From contig NC_135185.1 in the NCBI RefSeq assembly GCF_041146795.1, forward strand, positions 30,306,529-30,370,528: DNA of 64,000 nucleotides. The letters run 5' to 3'. A program made the translations under genes and the position numbers. The notes beneath the pieces were generated by a model. That model was not told where the DNA came from, searched no databases, and was given only the letters and a program-made list of their open reading frames with translations. This DNA comes from Maylandia zebra. Lineage: Eukaryota; Chordata; Actinopteri; Cichliformes; Cichlidae. Numbering within the stretch: position 1 is the stretch's first letter; the number at the start of each line of letters is the position of its first letter. Shown in pieces: positions 25,200 to 38,100 of the stretch.

Positions 25200-26301
25200 T
25201 GTGAGCTTTTAGGAGTTGCACAGAATGTAAACAGAGCAAACTATTAGCAAGAACTACGTTTCCCATGATGCAACGTGGCGTCACCCTGCTCTGACCCTGT
25301 GACTGAAAATAATCTGATCAGCTGATCTGACCTGGCAACAAAATAACGTAGCTAGAGCAATCTATCAGGGAGGGGGGCTGAAGAACAAAACAATGACACT
25401 GCTTGGAAGAATTTAAATACAGTAACTCTTCTAAAGACTTTTAAAACCGAATCGCGCCGATTTCCCTCCCGGTGTTTAGTGAAAGAGCCCACAGATATTC
25501 GAGCTTTTGACATCGACTAGCTGTTGTTTGTTGATATGTTGTTGCTGTTTAGTTGACAGACTGGAGGCTAGCTGCTTGCTTGGACGGCTGTGAGCTGTGG
25601 TGGTTTGCTGGCTCGCTAATTGCAGCTTTTGTTTGAGGTGGGGGGGAAAAGTTGAAATTGTCCGGCTAAAGTAGCTAGCTCTAAGCTAGCTGTTCACATT
25701 TGGTTGCCAAGTAATTTACTGAATTTGCAAGGTATAGACCCACAGAGGGTCAGCTTGCTAGTTAGCCTGTTGTTAGCATTAACATTTGCTCATTTTTGTT
25801 TTGGTATTTTTTTTCCCCAAGGAGGGTTCTTTGTGTCGTTAGGTACTGGTTACCTGTACACACTTATGTGTTACCTAACTGTTTCTTTCTTGCCTTAGAT
25901 ATATATTTTAGGTAATATTGCTGCTAAATGCTAACTTTAATGCATGAACAAGCTAACAGGATCAAAGGATATTAAACGTTACTGAAGAAGACGACGGTTT
26001 TTACTTCACTGCCTTTGTTAGGTGCACTAAATGGCATTAGATCAACCCGTTTAGGTGTCTGAATTTCATACCGCTAAAACTAATTTGATCACTTACATCA
26101 GTGTTTAAACTTTGTATTAAATCAGTGTGATAGCTGCCCTGTTATCGTGCAGCTGTCTTAAGTTTATTTCATTGTATTTGCGTTTTTCAGTATTACTGCA
26201 CTGTGCATTTTTCATTAACTGCTATTGGAAGTAGCTGGTGCTGTTGTCAAAGCTGTTCCAATAAGCGCCAGTCTGTATTCAAGCTCACTCCTTAAGAAAC
26301 G
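25200..26301 (+). promoter_or_regulatory. zfyve1: zfyve1 promoter and 5' leader region
   Basis: ACTACGTTTCCCATGATGC at 25253-25271 matches the ZNF143/STAF site (ACTAC..TTCCCA..ATGC), a common TATA-less housekeeping promoter motif. A 5' non-coding exon probably starts between here and about 25650, with one or more introns before the coding exon at 26302; I cannot fix their borders. An in-frame TAA at 26293-26295 precedes the ATG. Confidence 0.5.
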
Positions 26302-29300
26302 ATGAATGGGTATGGCTCATCTTCAGAAAAGGGAGTCAATACTAGTCTGATATGTCAGGAGAGTTATTCCTGTGGTGGCTCTGAGGAGGCGGCATTTGAG
26401 TGTGTTGATTGCAAAAGCCTGCAGTGTGTTCGCTGTGAGCTCGACCTCCATAGTCATGACCGGCTAAAGAACCACAAGCGGGTCCAGCTAGGTCCTGGAC
26501 ATGTCCCATACTGTGACAACTGTAAAGGAGGTAGTGGGGATAGTGGCACGCGCCATCGGTCTGTGGTCCGTTGCCAGAACTGCAAAGTTAACCTGTGTCA
26601 GGACTGTCAGAAACGTACCCACAGTGGAGGCAACAAGAAGAAACACCAGCTTACACATTATCCTCCACCACCCAAACCTGCAGAAGGCAACTCTGTCCAA
26701 ACATCTGCCCAGCCTGCTGTCTGTATAGCCGATGAGACCAAATCTCAGAAGGCTAAACTTCTGGAGAAGGTATCAAGCTTTCTTCTGGTTGATGAGAATG
26801 AGGAAATGCAGGTAAGTTGTGCAAGTGGGCATTAAATAGGACTGTATTCCATTTTCTTTGTTTATGCTTTAAAGTTTTTACACTTGTTGTTTGTCCTAAG
26901 ATAAAAGATGAAGCTTCCTTCATGAAGAGCCTCAGCTGCTCGCCCGACCAGCTGCTGAAGGTGGTGTCCATCTTTGGTAACACTGGAGAGGGCAAATCTC
27001 ACACCTTAAACCACACGTTCTTCATGGGCAGAGAGGTGTTCAAGACTTCTCCTGCACAAGAGTCATGCACAGTGGGAGTGTGGGCAGCATTTGATCCCAT
27101 CCATAAATTAGTGGTCATTGATACAGAGGGGCTGCTTGGGAACAGTTCCAAACAAGGCCAGAGAACACGTCTCTTACTCAAGGTGCTCGCCATCTCTGAC
27201 CTCATCATCTACCGCACCCATGCTGACCGTCTCCACGATGACCTCTTCAAGTTCCTCGGAGATGCTTCAGACGCATATTTGAAGCATTTCACCAAGGAAC
27301 TGAAGGCAACGACAGCACGCTGTGGCCTGGATGTTCCACTGTCCACCCTGGGTCCCGCTGTAGTCATCTTCCATGAAACAGTCCACACTAAGTTGCTGGG
27401 TTCAGGTAAAACACCTCCTCCTGTTAAAGGGTGCAATGCAATAACTTAAACCTTTTTAAAAATAACTTTATTTAACATTTTCACTCTGACACTCTGAATA
27501 TACAGTAGTTATGGATCATTGCATCAAAGGACTACAAGTGGCCCCTTTAAAGTCAACTGAGGGTTAAGCATTGCATATAATTTGGGGTTTAGCAAATATT
27601 AGCCTTCTATCCCTGTTATCTGGAGGTCGAAATCAGCTTTCCAACTTTAGTTAAATCTGGAAATGATAAAGAAATGTACATTTATAGCTGTAGTCACACC
27701 AGTTTTTACACATTTACATCTAGTTTTAACACCAGGTATTGTACATTATTGGGAATCATTATTTGAATTTGTCTAAACTCTAATAGTATGATGTGTTTTC
27801 CAGTCCTCAGTATCTACTGGTTTGTGTTCCTCTCGCTCTGGTATAATAATCAGCTTGCAGAGACTTGCAATTTGCTCAAGTTAGATAAGCCCTTTTACTG
27901 AGGAAGACTGCCTGTTTTTACCATAGTCTCATATCTTTCATACTCTTTCTTTAAAAAAAAAAATCCTGTTTGTCTGGCAGCTTTTGCATTCAGAATTGTG
28001 ATTTGAATTCACCGTTGTGCCAAACACATTTTGCTTTTCCAAGATGAGCTCTAAAAAATCTCCACAGGTTCCTCCTGTTCAGGGCTTATTTCTTCATTTC
28101 TATTCGTGTTTATTTCAGGTATTACATTATATGTGGTATACCTTGCTTACCATATATTGCTCTTTGGTAGATGCAGGCCATTTTATTACCCACTCTGTTT
28201 TTTTGGAATGAAAGGCACATTTGTATTTCTTATAAGGCAAATATTGTCTATTTCCCCTCACATGTCACATGCATTCTTTCAAGCACACTATTTTAAGAAC
28301 TGTCGATAAATGCTAAATATATCTGCAGTATATTTTAGCTGATGTTAATAATCATTAAATTTTTGTCCTGTTGTAGATAAGTCATTCGAGTCAGTAGATC
28401 GGCTGCTGTTGGAGCGCTTCAGGAAGCTTTCACGCTTTCCAGAGGCCTTTAGTTCTGTCCACTACTGGGGTACGCAGACTCTCAGTCCTCCTACTGACTT
28501 TCGCGGCCTACAGAATAAACTGGAGCAGCTCCTGGATAACAACGCCACCCGTTCTCCACGCACACCTGTGGTCATCTTCAAAGCCCTGCAGGTAGGGCTG
28601 CATTTAGAAGTCTGCTTGTTTCTGCATCACATGGAAATGCATTTTTGAATTGGTCTGACAGCAGTTTATGGATTAATATCTGCTGATCTTTAATTTCCCT
28701 GCAGGCACTGAGCGAGCGCTTCAGTGGGGAAATCGCAGGTGAGCTGGTAGCACACAGTTGCTTCTTTCCTGATGAATACTTCACCTGCTCTAGCCTGTGC
28801 CTCAGTTGTGGGTAAGTATTTCTTGCCAGTCTTTTTTTTTTTTTAATCATTTTTGCTTCAGTCTTTTTCTGTTTTTGCTGTTTTACATTCTGTGTTAATA
28901 CGATTACCTCAGCTCTGGCTGCAAGAACAGCATGAACCACTTAGGAGAGGGAGTGCGCCACGAGGCGAAGCATCGCTGTCGTTATTCTGCTCAGTATGAT
29001 AATCGCATTTACACCTGTAAAGTAAGTGTGGTGACTCAGCTTTGACTTTTAGCTTTCTCTGTTTTGACCATAACACTGTAATTACTTCTGTGTCATTGCC
29101 AAAGAGCCTTAAATTGAAATCATTTATGTTGTGCATCAAATCAGGCTTGCTATGAAGGAGGAAAAGAAGTGATAGTAGTCCCAAAGACCTCAGCCTCCTC
29201 GGATTCTCCATGGATGGGCCTCGCAAAGTATGCCTGGTCTGGGTAAGTAGTAAGGAAATGACCTGCGAGGGCATCTGTACCTAGGCTTTGGTTAACATCA

Positions 29301-32300
29301 TTTTAAAGCTCTGGCCTAAAATTAAATTCTTCTTGTCACTCCAACATGCATGCTCCACATCAGATTACATACCAGATTATTGTCACAAAAAATGAGTTTC
29401 ATTTTTTTAAATATATGTTCAGGTATGTTATTGAATGTCCCAACTGTGGAGTGATCTATCGAAGCCGACAGTACTGGTATGGAAATCAGGATCCTGTTGA
29501 TACAGTTGTCCGCACCGAGATCCAACATGTTTGGCCGGGAGTAAGTGACGCCAAGTATTTAATTTATTTATCAGATGCAGACTATATTTCACTGATTTGC
29601 ATAGACCTTAATTATGGCTACAGATAACCTGTCTGTTTCTTGCAGTCGGATGGCTTTTTAAAGGACAACAGCAATGCTGCACAGCGGCTTCTGGATGGAG
29701 TCAACCTAGTGGCCCAGTCTGTGTCAGAGCTCAGTGTCAAACCCGCCAAGGCCGTCACCTCTTGGCTGACAGATCAGATCGCCCCAGCCTACTGGAAACC
29801 CAACTCCCTCATCTTGGTGAGTGACACACACAGCCCCATCCTTTGCCACCAGCTACCAACGGCCAAGTCAACACTTTCATGTTCACAAGGATGTTTACTG
29901 TCTGCGGTGTGCCTATTACACAATCTACATTTGCACGTCTCATGATGAAACTTGGATTCGTGTTGCATCCGCACTCTTTTAGCTCTTGCTCAATACAACA
30001 CGGACTGTGATTATTTTTCTCTCATGCAAGGTGTGCCACAAGTGTCACACAGTCTTCCAGGATAACGACACCAAGCATCACTGCCGTGCCTGCGGGGAGG
30101 GCTTCTGTGATGGCTGCTCTTCCAAAGCTGCACCCGTCCCCGAGAGAGGCTGGGGTCTTGCCCCTGTCAGAGTGTGTGATGTCTGCTTTGAGCAGAGATC
30201 TTCATATGCAGGTACACACACTCTAAATAATGTCAGATCTCCTCTGTTTTTCTCAAACCTCTGTTATGCTGCCATTTAACATCTATGAGCATGGCTTTAG
30301 TAAGGGTCTTTTTTTTTTTTAAATTTATCCAGAACTACTTGAAGCAGAGCAAGAAGAGGAAGAAGGTGGAACGCTTGCTAGGAAGGTTGGAGAAGCTGTC
30401 ACCAACACATTCGGAGTCGTGGTCACTGCTATTGACATCCCACTAGGTGAATGTTTCCCCGAAACAAAACCTAAAGGGGAAGGGTTATGCAACCTAAACA
30501 AATGACCCAGTAAATGGTAGTACACCAGAGCGATGCCCTCTTGTGGCGGAGGCCCATTCTGCTTAATTTCAGTTAAAAAGAAATGAAGTCTTTTCCCTTT
30601 ATTTATGTCATACTGGAGTCTCGCCAGGAATATGAGATGCCCTAATGGCCTAGTTTTAACATAACATGTACTGCTATGAAAAGCAGGTCTCTATGCCGCA
30701 AATCAAGGAAACAGTTGAGCCATCTGAAGTGTTTTAAGTTAATGGCAGTAAAATGATTACATTTATATGGAGATTGCATTTTCCTGTAACTAGTTCCTCT
30801 TGCCAGCAAAAAATATTTATAAGCTAAAAAACTGAAACCCTCCCACACACACTGGCCACCGAACCTAAAAACGCCTTGGACACTCTGTTCAGGACATATC
30901 TGTGGCAACACCTCCATGCAGAAGTGCTCTCCCATCTAATGTTTAACACTGCCAGTGTTTCAGTTCTTGTATCTACCAGATGTCTTTAGTGCAGCGATGT
31001 GATCGATGACCAGTTATATTGTTCTTTTTGTTTATGAGACTTTGCCAGGCTTGTGAGTCTCCTTTGCTTTGTACTTGTTTAATATTGATGTTAGGTTGCC
31101 TACACAGCATACATCTGTGAGAATTCCTCAGTGATCGTTTAACTACTAGGGATCAATCATTTCTGTACCCTTTGAACTAACCTCCAGGATGCACTTTGGC
31201 CAGTGGATATGAGAAAAAGCTTTTGTTAAGTGTGTTTGTTAAGCCAGTGTGACAGGATTCTGCCAGGATTATCCAACAGAAAGAACAAGTTCTGCTTTAT
31301 AAGAAGAGAGTGTCAACTTTTGTACTTTTTCAGTTAGGCCACAAACTTATTCAGATTTCTTTATTAGCATTCAAAACCAAAGTATTTGTGTAATCCAAAC
31401 ACAAGTTAAATATTTATAGATGTGAAGATACTATATATACCTGCAGGTCTAAATTTACTGGTAAAGGGCATAGATAATTATGCTTTGGACCACATGATAT
31501 CTCGCTGAAGATATCTCCATATCTGTGACTACCCCAAAAATACCACAGAGTGACGTCCTCTCCAATCACAACAAAATTAGCCAACTTACTTTTAAACCCA
31601 GCTCTTGTTTCTGTGTTCCCGTCACAACTTGAAACAGGGCTGCACTTCAGGTAGTACTGGGGAAAGCTAAACATGGGGAAAGCTCAAAAGATTTAAGCCG
31701 TTTTAAATTTACAGGACTGAAAGGAATAATTTAAAGGAGATTAATGTGAGTGTTTACTGACCACTTGCTGATCACCCAACAGAAATTCAGGGAAAACATT
31801 AAAAGAAGGCGACTGGGACTAACCCCATATAAAACATTATGTTTTACTAAAATTTTTGTATGAATTAATCATGGGTATAATTAGATCAAATTAGAGAGCA
31901 TTCATCAGCTGGATCTGTTGACATAGTTTATGGGGAACTTCCAGTGTTGCCAACAGATATCCAGGCCAGGACTGCTCAGTCAGCTCTGACCAGCTGTTCA
32001 GTGTTGGAGAATGCAAAAAAATAATGGATAACGATTGGATGAATGTTTTCAAGAATGCAGACTGCATGTAGCCTAGATCTGACATTGGTCAGTATTACTA
32101 TAACAAGACTACAAGTGAAAATTTGAAAGAATTTGGTCCCACAGTTTTTGTCCCTTGCCTACATATTCTACATATTCATATGCAGATATCGTTTTACAGA
32201 CAATTATTGCGTGACAGAGATTCTATTAGGTTATATTGCAGTATAAACTTAAGCGAACAGGATGTGGTGTCATATAAAGTTTCCAGACCTGTGAGTGTGG

Positions 32301-32560
32301 CGCATTTATTTTCCACCCTCCTTTTAGGCCTAGTGAAAGACGCAGCTCGTCCTGCCTACTGGGTTCCTGACCAGGACATCCTGTCGTGCCACAACTGCCA
32401 GCGCGAGTTCACTGCCAAGCTGTCCAAGCACCACTGCCGCGCCTGTGGCCAAGGAGTGTGCGACGACTGCTCCCCCGAGCGCCGAGCCGTTCCATCGCGT
32501 GGCTGGGACCACCCTGTGCGCGTGTGCACCAGCTGCAACCAGAAACCCGGAGAACTTTAA
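26302..32560 (+). CDS. zfyve1: Zinc finger FYVE domain-containing protein 1 (DFCP1)
   Basis: PI3P-binding ATPase of omegasomes, the ER platforms on which autophagosomes form; also found at Golgi and lipid droplets. Coding exons: 26302-26811, 26901-27405, 28377-28591, 28705-28811, 28913-29021, 29145-29242, 29423-29540, 29646-29816, 30031-30211, 30333-30446, 32328-32560. All phases agree and give 786 aa (human 777). The N-terminal cysteine/histidine-rich zinc region covers about 18-120 (ECVDCKSLQCVRCE). The NTPase domain has a P-loop GNTGEGKS at 196-203 and a DTEGLLG Walker B-type motif. A cysteine-rich middle region (CSSLCLSCG, ECPNCGVIYRSRQYW) follows. Two FYVE domains end the protein, about 612-672 and 722-783, each with the KHHCRACG signature. 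The start ATG is preceded by an in-frame stop. The next gene, dpf3, is also its neighbour in human 14q24 (there with DCAF4 between). Confidence 0.97.
30447..32327 (+). other. zfyve1: large last intron of zfyve1
   Basis: A 1.9 kb intron with no coding content recognised. A CTCF-like core lies on the minus strand at 30534-30550 (CCGCCACAAGAGGGCAT). Confidence 0.6.
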
Positions 32561-33460
32561 CAGGGACTGCTTTCCTTCCTCAGAACACCGTATTGAACCG
32601 CTCACTAACTCAGCAGCCTGTCTCTGCTAAAGTATACCTCTCTTGCTCTACCGATTCTGTCTCGTATCAGTGGAAGGGAAATTTTTAGGCATATATGTAG
32701 GACATTTAGCAGATTTGGGATTTCAGCGTTCCCGTGGCCTTTGTAGAACAGCCAGAACGTGTGAGCTACTCGACTCGAGTGTGAAACCTGCGTTTCTACT
32801 CTGATCATCTGCGGTGTCAATGTTTTGATTCTTATTGACACGAATCCCTAATTTTACATGTAATAAGGCTGTCGAGCTATTTTTCTACTGTCAGAAAATA
32901 TAACGAAAAACATAATTTAAATAATAATAATAGCTAGTTGAGAATGCTGGATGGGTTGGTGTGATTAGTTTCCAGCAATTCCTGTTATTGAGCATTTTCT
33001 CTGATGTCATACACGTAATGGCAAAGAGATATTTTAAACATATGCAGCTGACTGCAGGTTCCTTTGCATGCATGTACTGCAACATTTTAGTTTTTGCACT
33101 ACGCCTTGTTCAGCTGTTATAGGCTGTTGCTTACCATGGCCAAAAAGCCAGATATCCAGGTGACAAAGCGGTCGCTGCAAACTCAGTTGAAATCTACCGC
33201 AGGAGGTCTTGAGTTTGGATATCTGGCGTGCCAAAAATCATTCAGGTCACTGTGTCTGTGCTGGTATTTTATCATGTAATATGTGGTCGTATGAAGACGT
33301 AGAACTATGTTAGAGGAAATGTTGAAAGTTATTTAAGTATCGACAATTGAAAAAAATATATATATTAGCACTCTGGCATGCATGACAGTGTGAGAGATCA
33401 TGGCCTTTAATTTGTTCAGAGGACGGTCTCTGAATAAACCTCACTATCTCTTTTACTTAG
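32561..33460 (+). other. zfyve1: zfyve1 3'UTR
   Basis: AATAAA at 33433-33438 (TGAATAAACC) is the most convincing poly(A) signal, giving a trailer of about 0.9 kb. No frame with a recognisable domain is present. Confidence 0.5.
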
Positions 33461-34581
33461 CGGCATTTCAGTGTTCTTATGTTACAACATGTACTTCATG
33501 TTCAAAATGTTTTTATTGACAACTTTTGTTTGAATTATTATATAAATATTTAATATTTGCAGTTCCTGCCTGCGTTGCATATGGATGTTGTCTTTCAGAA
33601 CTCAAAGATACACAAATAGTCTTCAAACTGGTTTTACTTATTCCACTCATGCCTCCAGGTCGCTGTAGATGCAGTCTGTCATGATAAAGCCTCTTGACAA
33701 AGCACAATGGTATTTTTGCTCTGCTTATAATGACTTGTTTTTTCTGTTACTTTACATCCGTTATTGAAAACTGTTTGCTTTAGCTTTTTTTTGGTTGACA
33801 TCATTCACTGTATGTATATTTATAGACTTTGTAGTGACACTTTGTGAACCACCCTTTTTCTGTCTTGTTTGTTTTTGTGTTTCAGCGTTACGCAGAAATA
33901 CTAATGCTCGAATGTGTCGAAGGCGAGACGTCGGCCCATATGTAGCGACTGAGAGCTTTAATTGTGTCTTTCATCATTAACTAGTTTTGTTTTATTGAGT
34001 ATTGAGACCATTATCATATAAAGTACATGGCGATGCCTTTTAGACGTATGCTAATATTTCATTGTCAAAAAAAAGCAACAAGGAAAAAAAGGGGTTTGTC
34101 GATTGTATGCTTTGTAGATAAAGTTAATTCTCCCTTTGCGTAACGTGGAACTTTTTGGTTCTGATGTCTGATGAGAAGATGTTGTGTCTGCCTTGTCTCA
34201 AAATAGATCTATCTGTCTGAGTGTTTCATCACACACACACACACACACACCTTCCTTTGAGATGCCAATGTTGCACAGGATAGAATAGGAAATGCATTAT
34301 GTCAGATTACTAGTACTGGAGTTCATTGCCATGCATATCTTTGCAGACTGTTCAAATACCCGTTATAGTGTTTGAGATGTACATTTGATCCCTTTATTTT
34401 TAATAGGGTAAGGTGCTACTGTCAACGCTCCTGACCTACAGACTCCAAACCAAGCAGAAATGACTGATAGAATTTAAACTGTTGGAAACTAACTTGAAGA
34501 AATGGTGGAAGATTTGCATAAGATTAAAGTTGTATCAGCTCCCGTCTGTTAAAACATAATCTGCAACTGCCTCCATGTCTT

Positions 34582-34626
<45 letters not shown>

Positions 34627-34990
34627 GTTTAAATCTCCCTGTGTCAAACCACTTACTGTACTGTATGTGGGAGGAATAGATCGTGTGCAACATCCTTGTG
34701 TTATGAGCCTTGCTTTCATTCCCTCCAGCACTGCAGTTTCAGATAAACGAGAGAAAAAAATCAAGTAATACTTGCTTGGTGCTTATTGATAATAATAAAT
34801 GATTTATAATTATTTTAATAAATAATTAAACCCAAGCTTCCATGTTGATATTCTGTGCCAATACACTGCATGGTATCAGTGAGCCAATAGAGGAAGTTGC
34901 ATGTGATATCTATCCAAAGCTACAGTAAGGGTCTCTTTAAAAGTGCTGTTATTCAGTTGTGTACAATATAAATACAAGGGAAAACCCTTT
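33461..34990. other. zfyve1-dpf3 intergenic DNA
   Basis: No gene is seen. It includes an (AC)n tract at 34230-34250 and a (GT)n tract at 34584-34624. DCAF4, which lies between the two orthologues in human, was not recognised. Confidence 0.5.
34584..34624. repeat. (GT)n microsatellite
   Basis: About 20 GT units; a shorter (AC)n tract sits at 34230-34250. Confidence 0.95.
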
Positions 34991-35049
34991 AAAATAATTT
35001 TGACAGTTTACCCCATTAAGCCACGCCCTATCCGCTCATGCTGCAGATG

Positions 35050-35157
35050 TATTGGTCCACGAATTCACCCTGAGCTCCGATTGGTCAATTTCCGTAGGTT
35101 TCCCTCAGAACTGCAAGACGCCGATATTGCGTTACATTGTAGCAAAATGGCGGCTGT
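35050..35157 (+). promoter_or_regulatory. dpf3: dpf3 promoter: paired CCAAT boxes and YY1-like start
   Basis: Inverted CCAAT boxes ATTGGTC occur at 35051 and 35080. AAAATGGCGGC at 35144-35154 fits the YY1 site that overlaps the start codon in many TATA-less genes. The motifs are seen; promoter use is inferred. Confidence 0.5.
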
Positions 35158-38100
35158 CATTCAGAATCCACTAAAAGCGTAAGTAATTTAGACATTGAGG
35201 AAATTGTGAATATCTACTTTGTTGCCAAGTCGTACATTTAAACTGAGCGCTAGCGCATGCCATTTCCAGCCGTGTGCATATGAGCTATTAAGCTGTCCAA
35301 ATTCATTTTGTGTACTTCTTGCATGACAAAGTAACCTCGTATAGTTTCTTTTTTATTTTTTTAATTCCGCTACATTTCAACATTTGGTTTTAAACAACGT
35401 GCGTTCGGCTGCTTGACATTTTCGCTGTACTAGCGGGGCTTTTCCTCTACACGGCTTTGCATACAACACGGGAGAGTGTCGTCTTTTTCTGGGCTGTAAA
35501 TTTATTTGGAAAAAAAAACTGTCCACAACGTGCCTTTGCGCCGTTACGAATAATTAAAAAGCCGAATTTCTTCCTTCGCTCGGTGGGGCATAGCGGCGGA
35601 ATATCATCGGACATTCCGAAAGTCCTTTATAGTTGGTGTGAATTGTCGACATGTCAACTTTGGCTCCTCCGAGCGCAGACGTGGTCAGGACCCGGTAAAG
35701 CAAGGGAGGAGGCATTTTGTATTTGCATGCTTGCTGGCGAAATCGACAAAAGTGACAGCAGTTGACTCCGCCGCTGAAAATAGGCTGTCACCCTGCGCTC
35801 AAATAGTGCATGCACGGCCGTTTTTTGTCCCTCAACTTCAAAGAAATACTCCACCTTTCCCTCCCATTTTCTCCTTTGTTCTTCTGTATTGTTTTACCAG
35901 TTCCTACTGGTAGACGTATCACTGCAAGTTAGACACACTTGGCCTCTCGCTCCTTGTCATTTTTGTACTGCACATTGTGGTCTGTTAAATCTTTAAATGC
36001 ATGTTAAGTTGCGCGGCTGTCACCAAGCAGTCCGCCTGTATTGATGTGTTATAATCACGGGACTGTGGAGGTATAGTGCAGGCTGTCTCCACTGTGCCTT
36101 TAAGTGGAGGAGTGCTGGAGATTAGCTTGGTCCAGGATCCTGGGCCCATCTGTCAGAGAGATGCTCCGACAGAGAGGAAGTGTTGGGCACAAGCAGGAGA
36201 ACCATCTGCTCCTTCACAGAGGTACCCTGCCACCTCAGTGGACTGTGAGCACAAGGAGTGGACCTCACAGCACCTTGCACATCCATGCACCCCATGCTGC
36301 CATTGTTATTGAGGCATTATTACACCTAGGAAAGGATGCTGGAAAGGATGGTGTTTTTTGCACCATCTAGGGAGAAGTTAATTTTAAGCATCCAGAGTAT
36401 ATATGTATATGTATTTGTGATGATCCAGTAAAGTGGCCTCCTAGTAAGATAACCTCCCTGCACACAAAAAAAAAGAAATTGGGGGGGCATGTTGAATCGT
36501 TATGTACTCCTCAGTCGACTGCGCATGCTCTCAATTTTCGCTCAAACTGCTCAACAGTTTTACTCACCGGGGAATTGCCCGGTGCAATCACAGCCTCCTC
36601 CTGCTGGCACCTGAGCAGCTCAGCGAACACACTCGATGTTCATTGCAAATGTTCAATAAATAATTCCCTCCCCATCTAAACTGCTGCTGTTCTCGTACCT
36701 CACGCCTTTTCACGAGAGCACGCAGAGGTGCATTTCATGACTACCGGTGTTGGGCCATTTCTCTTGTGTCCCAGCAAGCCTCGGTATCTGTCTGCTGTCA
36801 AGCCGCTGCTTCATCTCACTGACGTTTTAGCATTCTGATGTGGAATGTCTCCTTGCTATAAGCTGTGCTTAATGAAGTGTTTCAATCTGCTATAATTAGC
36901 CTCTGTCTCGGGTTTCTGACTTCATTTCACACGTTTGTCAGATTATAATTAGTCACACTTGACACTAATTGGATGTCGCTCCCGTAGACCAGTTTGACCT
37001 TTTTTTGTATTAAGATGATTCACTTCAGGGAAATGGAACTGCTAGTTTGACTTTGTGAGGATGAGGCTGATGGAGCAGGAGCATGCAGGCCCGCGCACGC
37101 CTGGTTGAGGTCTGTCCCCTTCTCTGAGCTCTGTTGGACGACAGTAATCTCCAGAATCTGCTGATTAAAATGGAGGCTGGAATATTTAATTAATAAGGGG
37201 AGCGCATAAAGCTGCTCATTAAAATTTGAGCCACAGCTGGAGTTTATCTGCCGCCTGGACACATCTTCCATCCGCAGCTCTCCTGACGTTCCACCCGCCG
37301 GATTCGTGTTGTCAGCTTTCTTGTCATTTGCTGTTGAGTAGACTTTGAGTGAGTCAGGCTTGCTGTTTATTGGTACTGCAGTGTGGAGGTGTATGGTCTG
37401 GTTTTTTTTACCCCTGCCCTCAGCCAGACTGTGTTGTTCTGATTGGTGTAATCAGAGGTTGCTATCAGGATGCAGTCACTCTGTAGGCCCTCCCCCTACC
37501 CTTGTTATGTGGTAGCTCTTGCTTCCTGTGGAGCAGCAGTGCACCTGCAAGTTTGAGATACCTTCTAAATAGAGCACACGAGACAGAAGTTGTTTTATAT
37601 CAGATTTTTGTTGTTGTTTTGTTTTTGCTCTTACATATTCTCCTTACAAGCCGGGCTATTGTAAAGCACTAGCTTTTTGTCATGACTGCAGCTCACTCGT
37701 AGCTCTCCTGCTCTCTCAGTTTGTCGTTAGATATGCAAAACGCGAGTTGACACACGCTTACATTACGGACGCAGCCATGTGACACGGTGAACCGTTGACA
37801 GGAACACGCTGATAGCGGAGGCCCCACTGGCCACAAGATTTGCTTTTGTTCTTCACCCTCATGCGCACACTCACCTTCTCTGCTCAGCTGGAAGACATCG
37901 GGGATGTGTTGTACATACCTCTGAGGCTGTGGCATGCACACAAGTCTCAAGTGTTTATGGCTAATTCTAACAGCTAAATCTGGTTTAGTGCAAATTTGAG
38001 CTCATTTTTGTGTATTTTTCTTCTGTGTCTTGTAATAGAAAACAGACAAGCTAAAAATGTAGCCAGATTGTCTAAACCAGTGGATTGCACACCTCTCTAA

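Noticed and set aside
33461-34990. DCAF4 between zfyve1 and dpf3
   Set aside because: The 1.5 kb gap has no WD40-like coding sequence.
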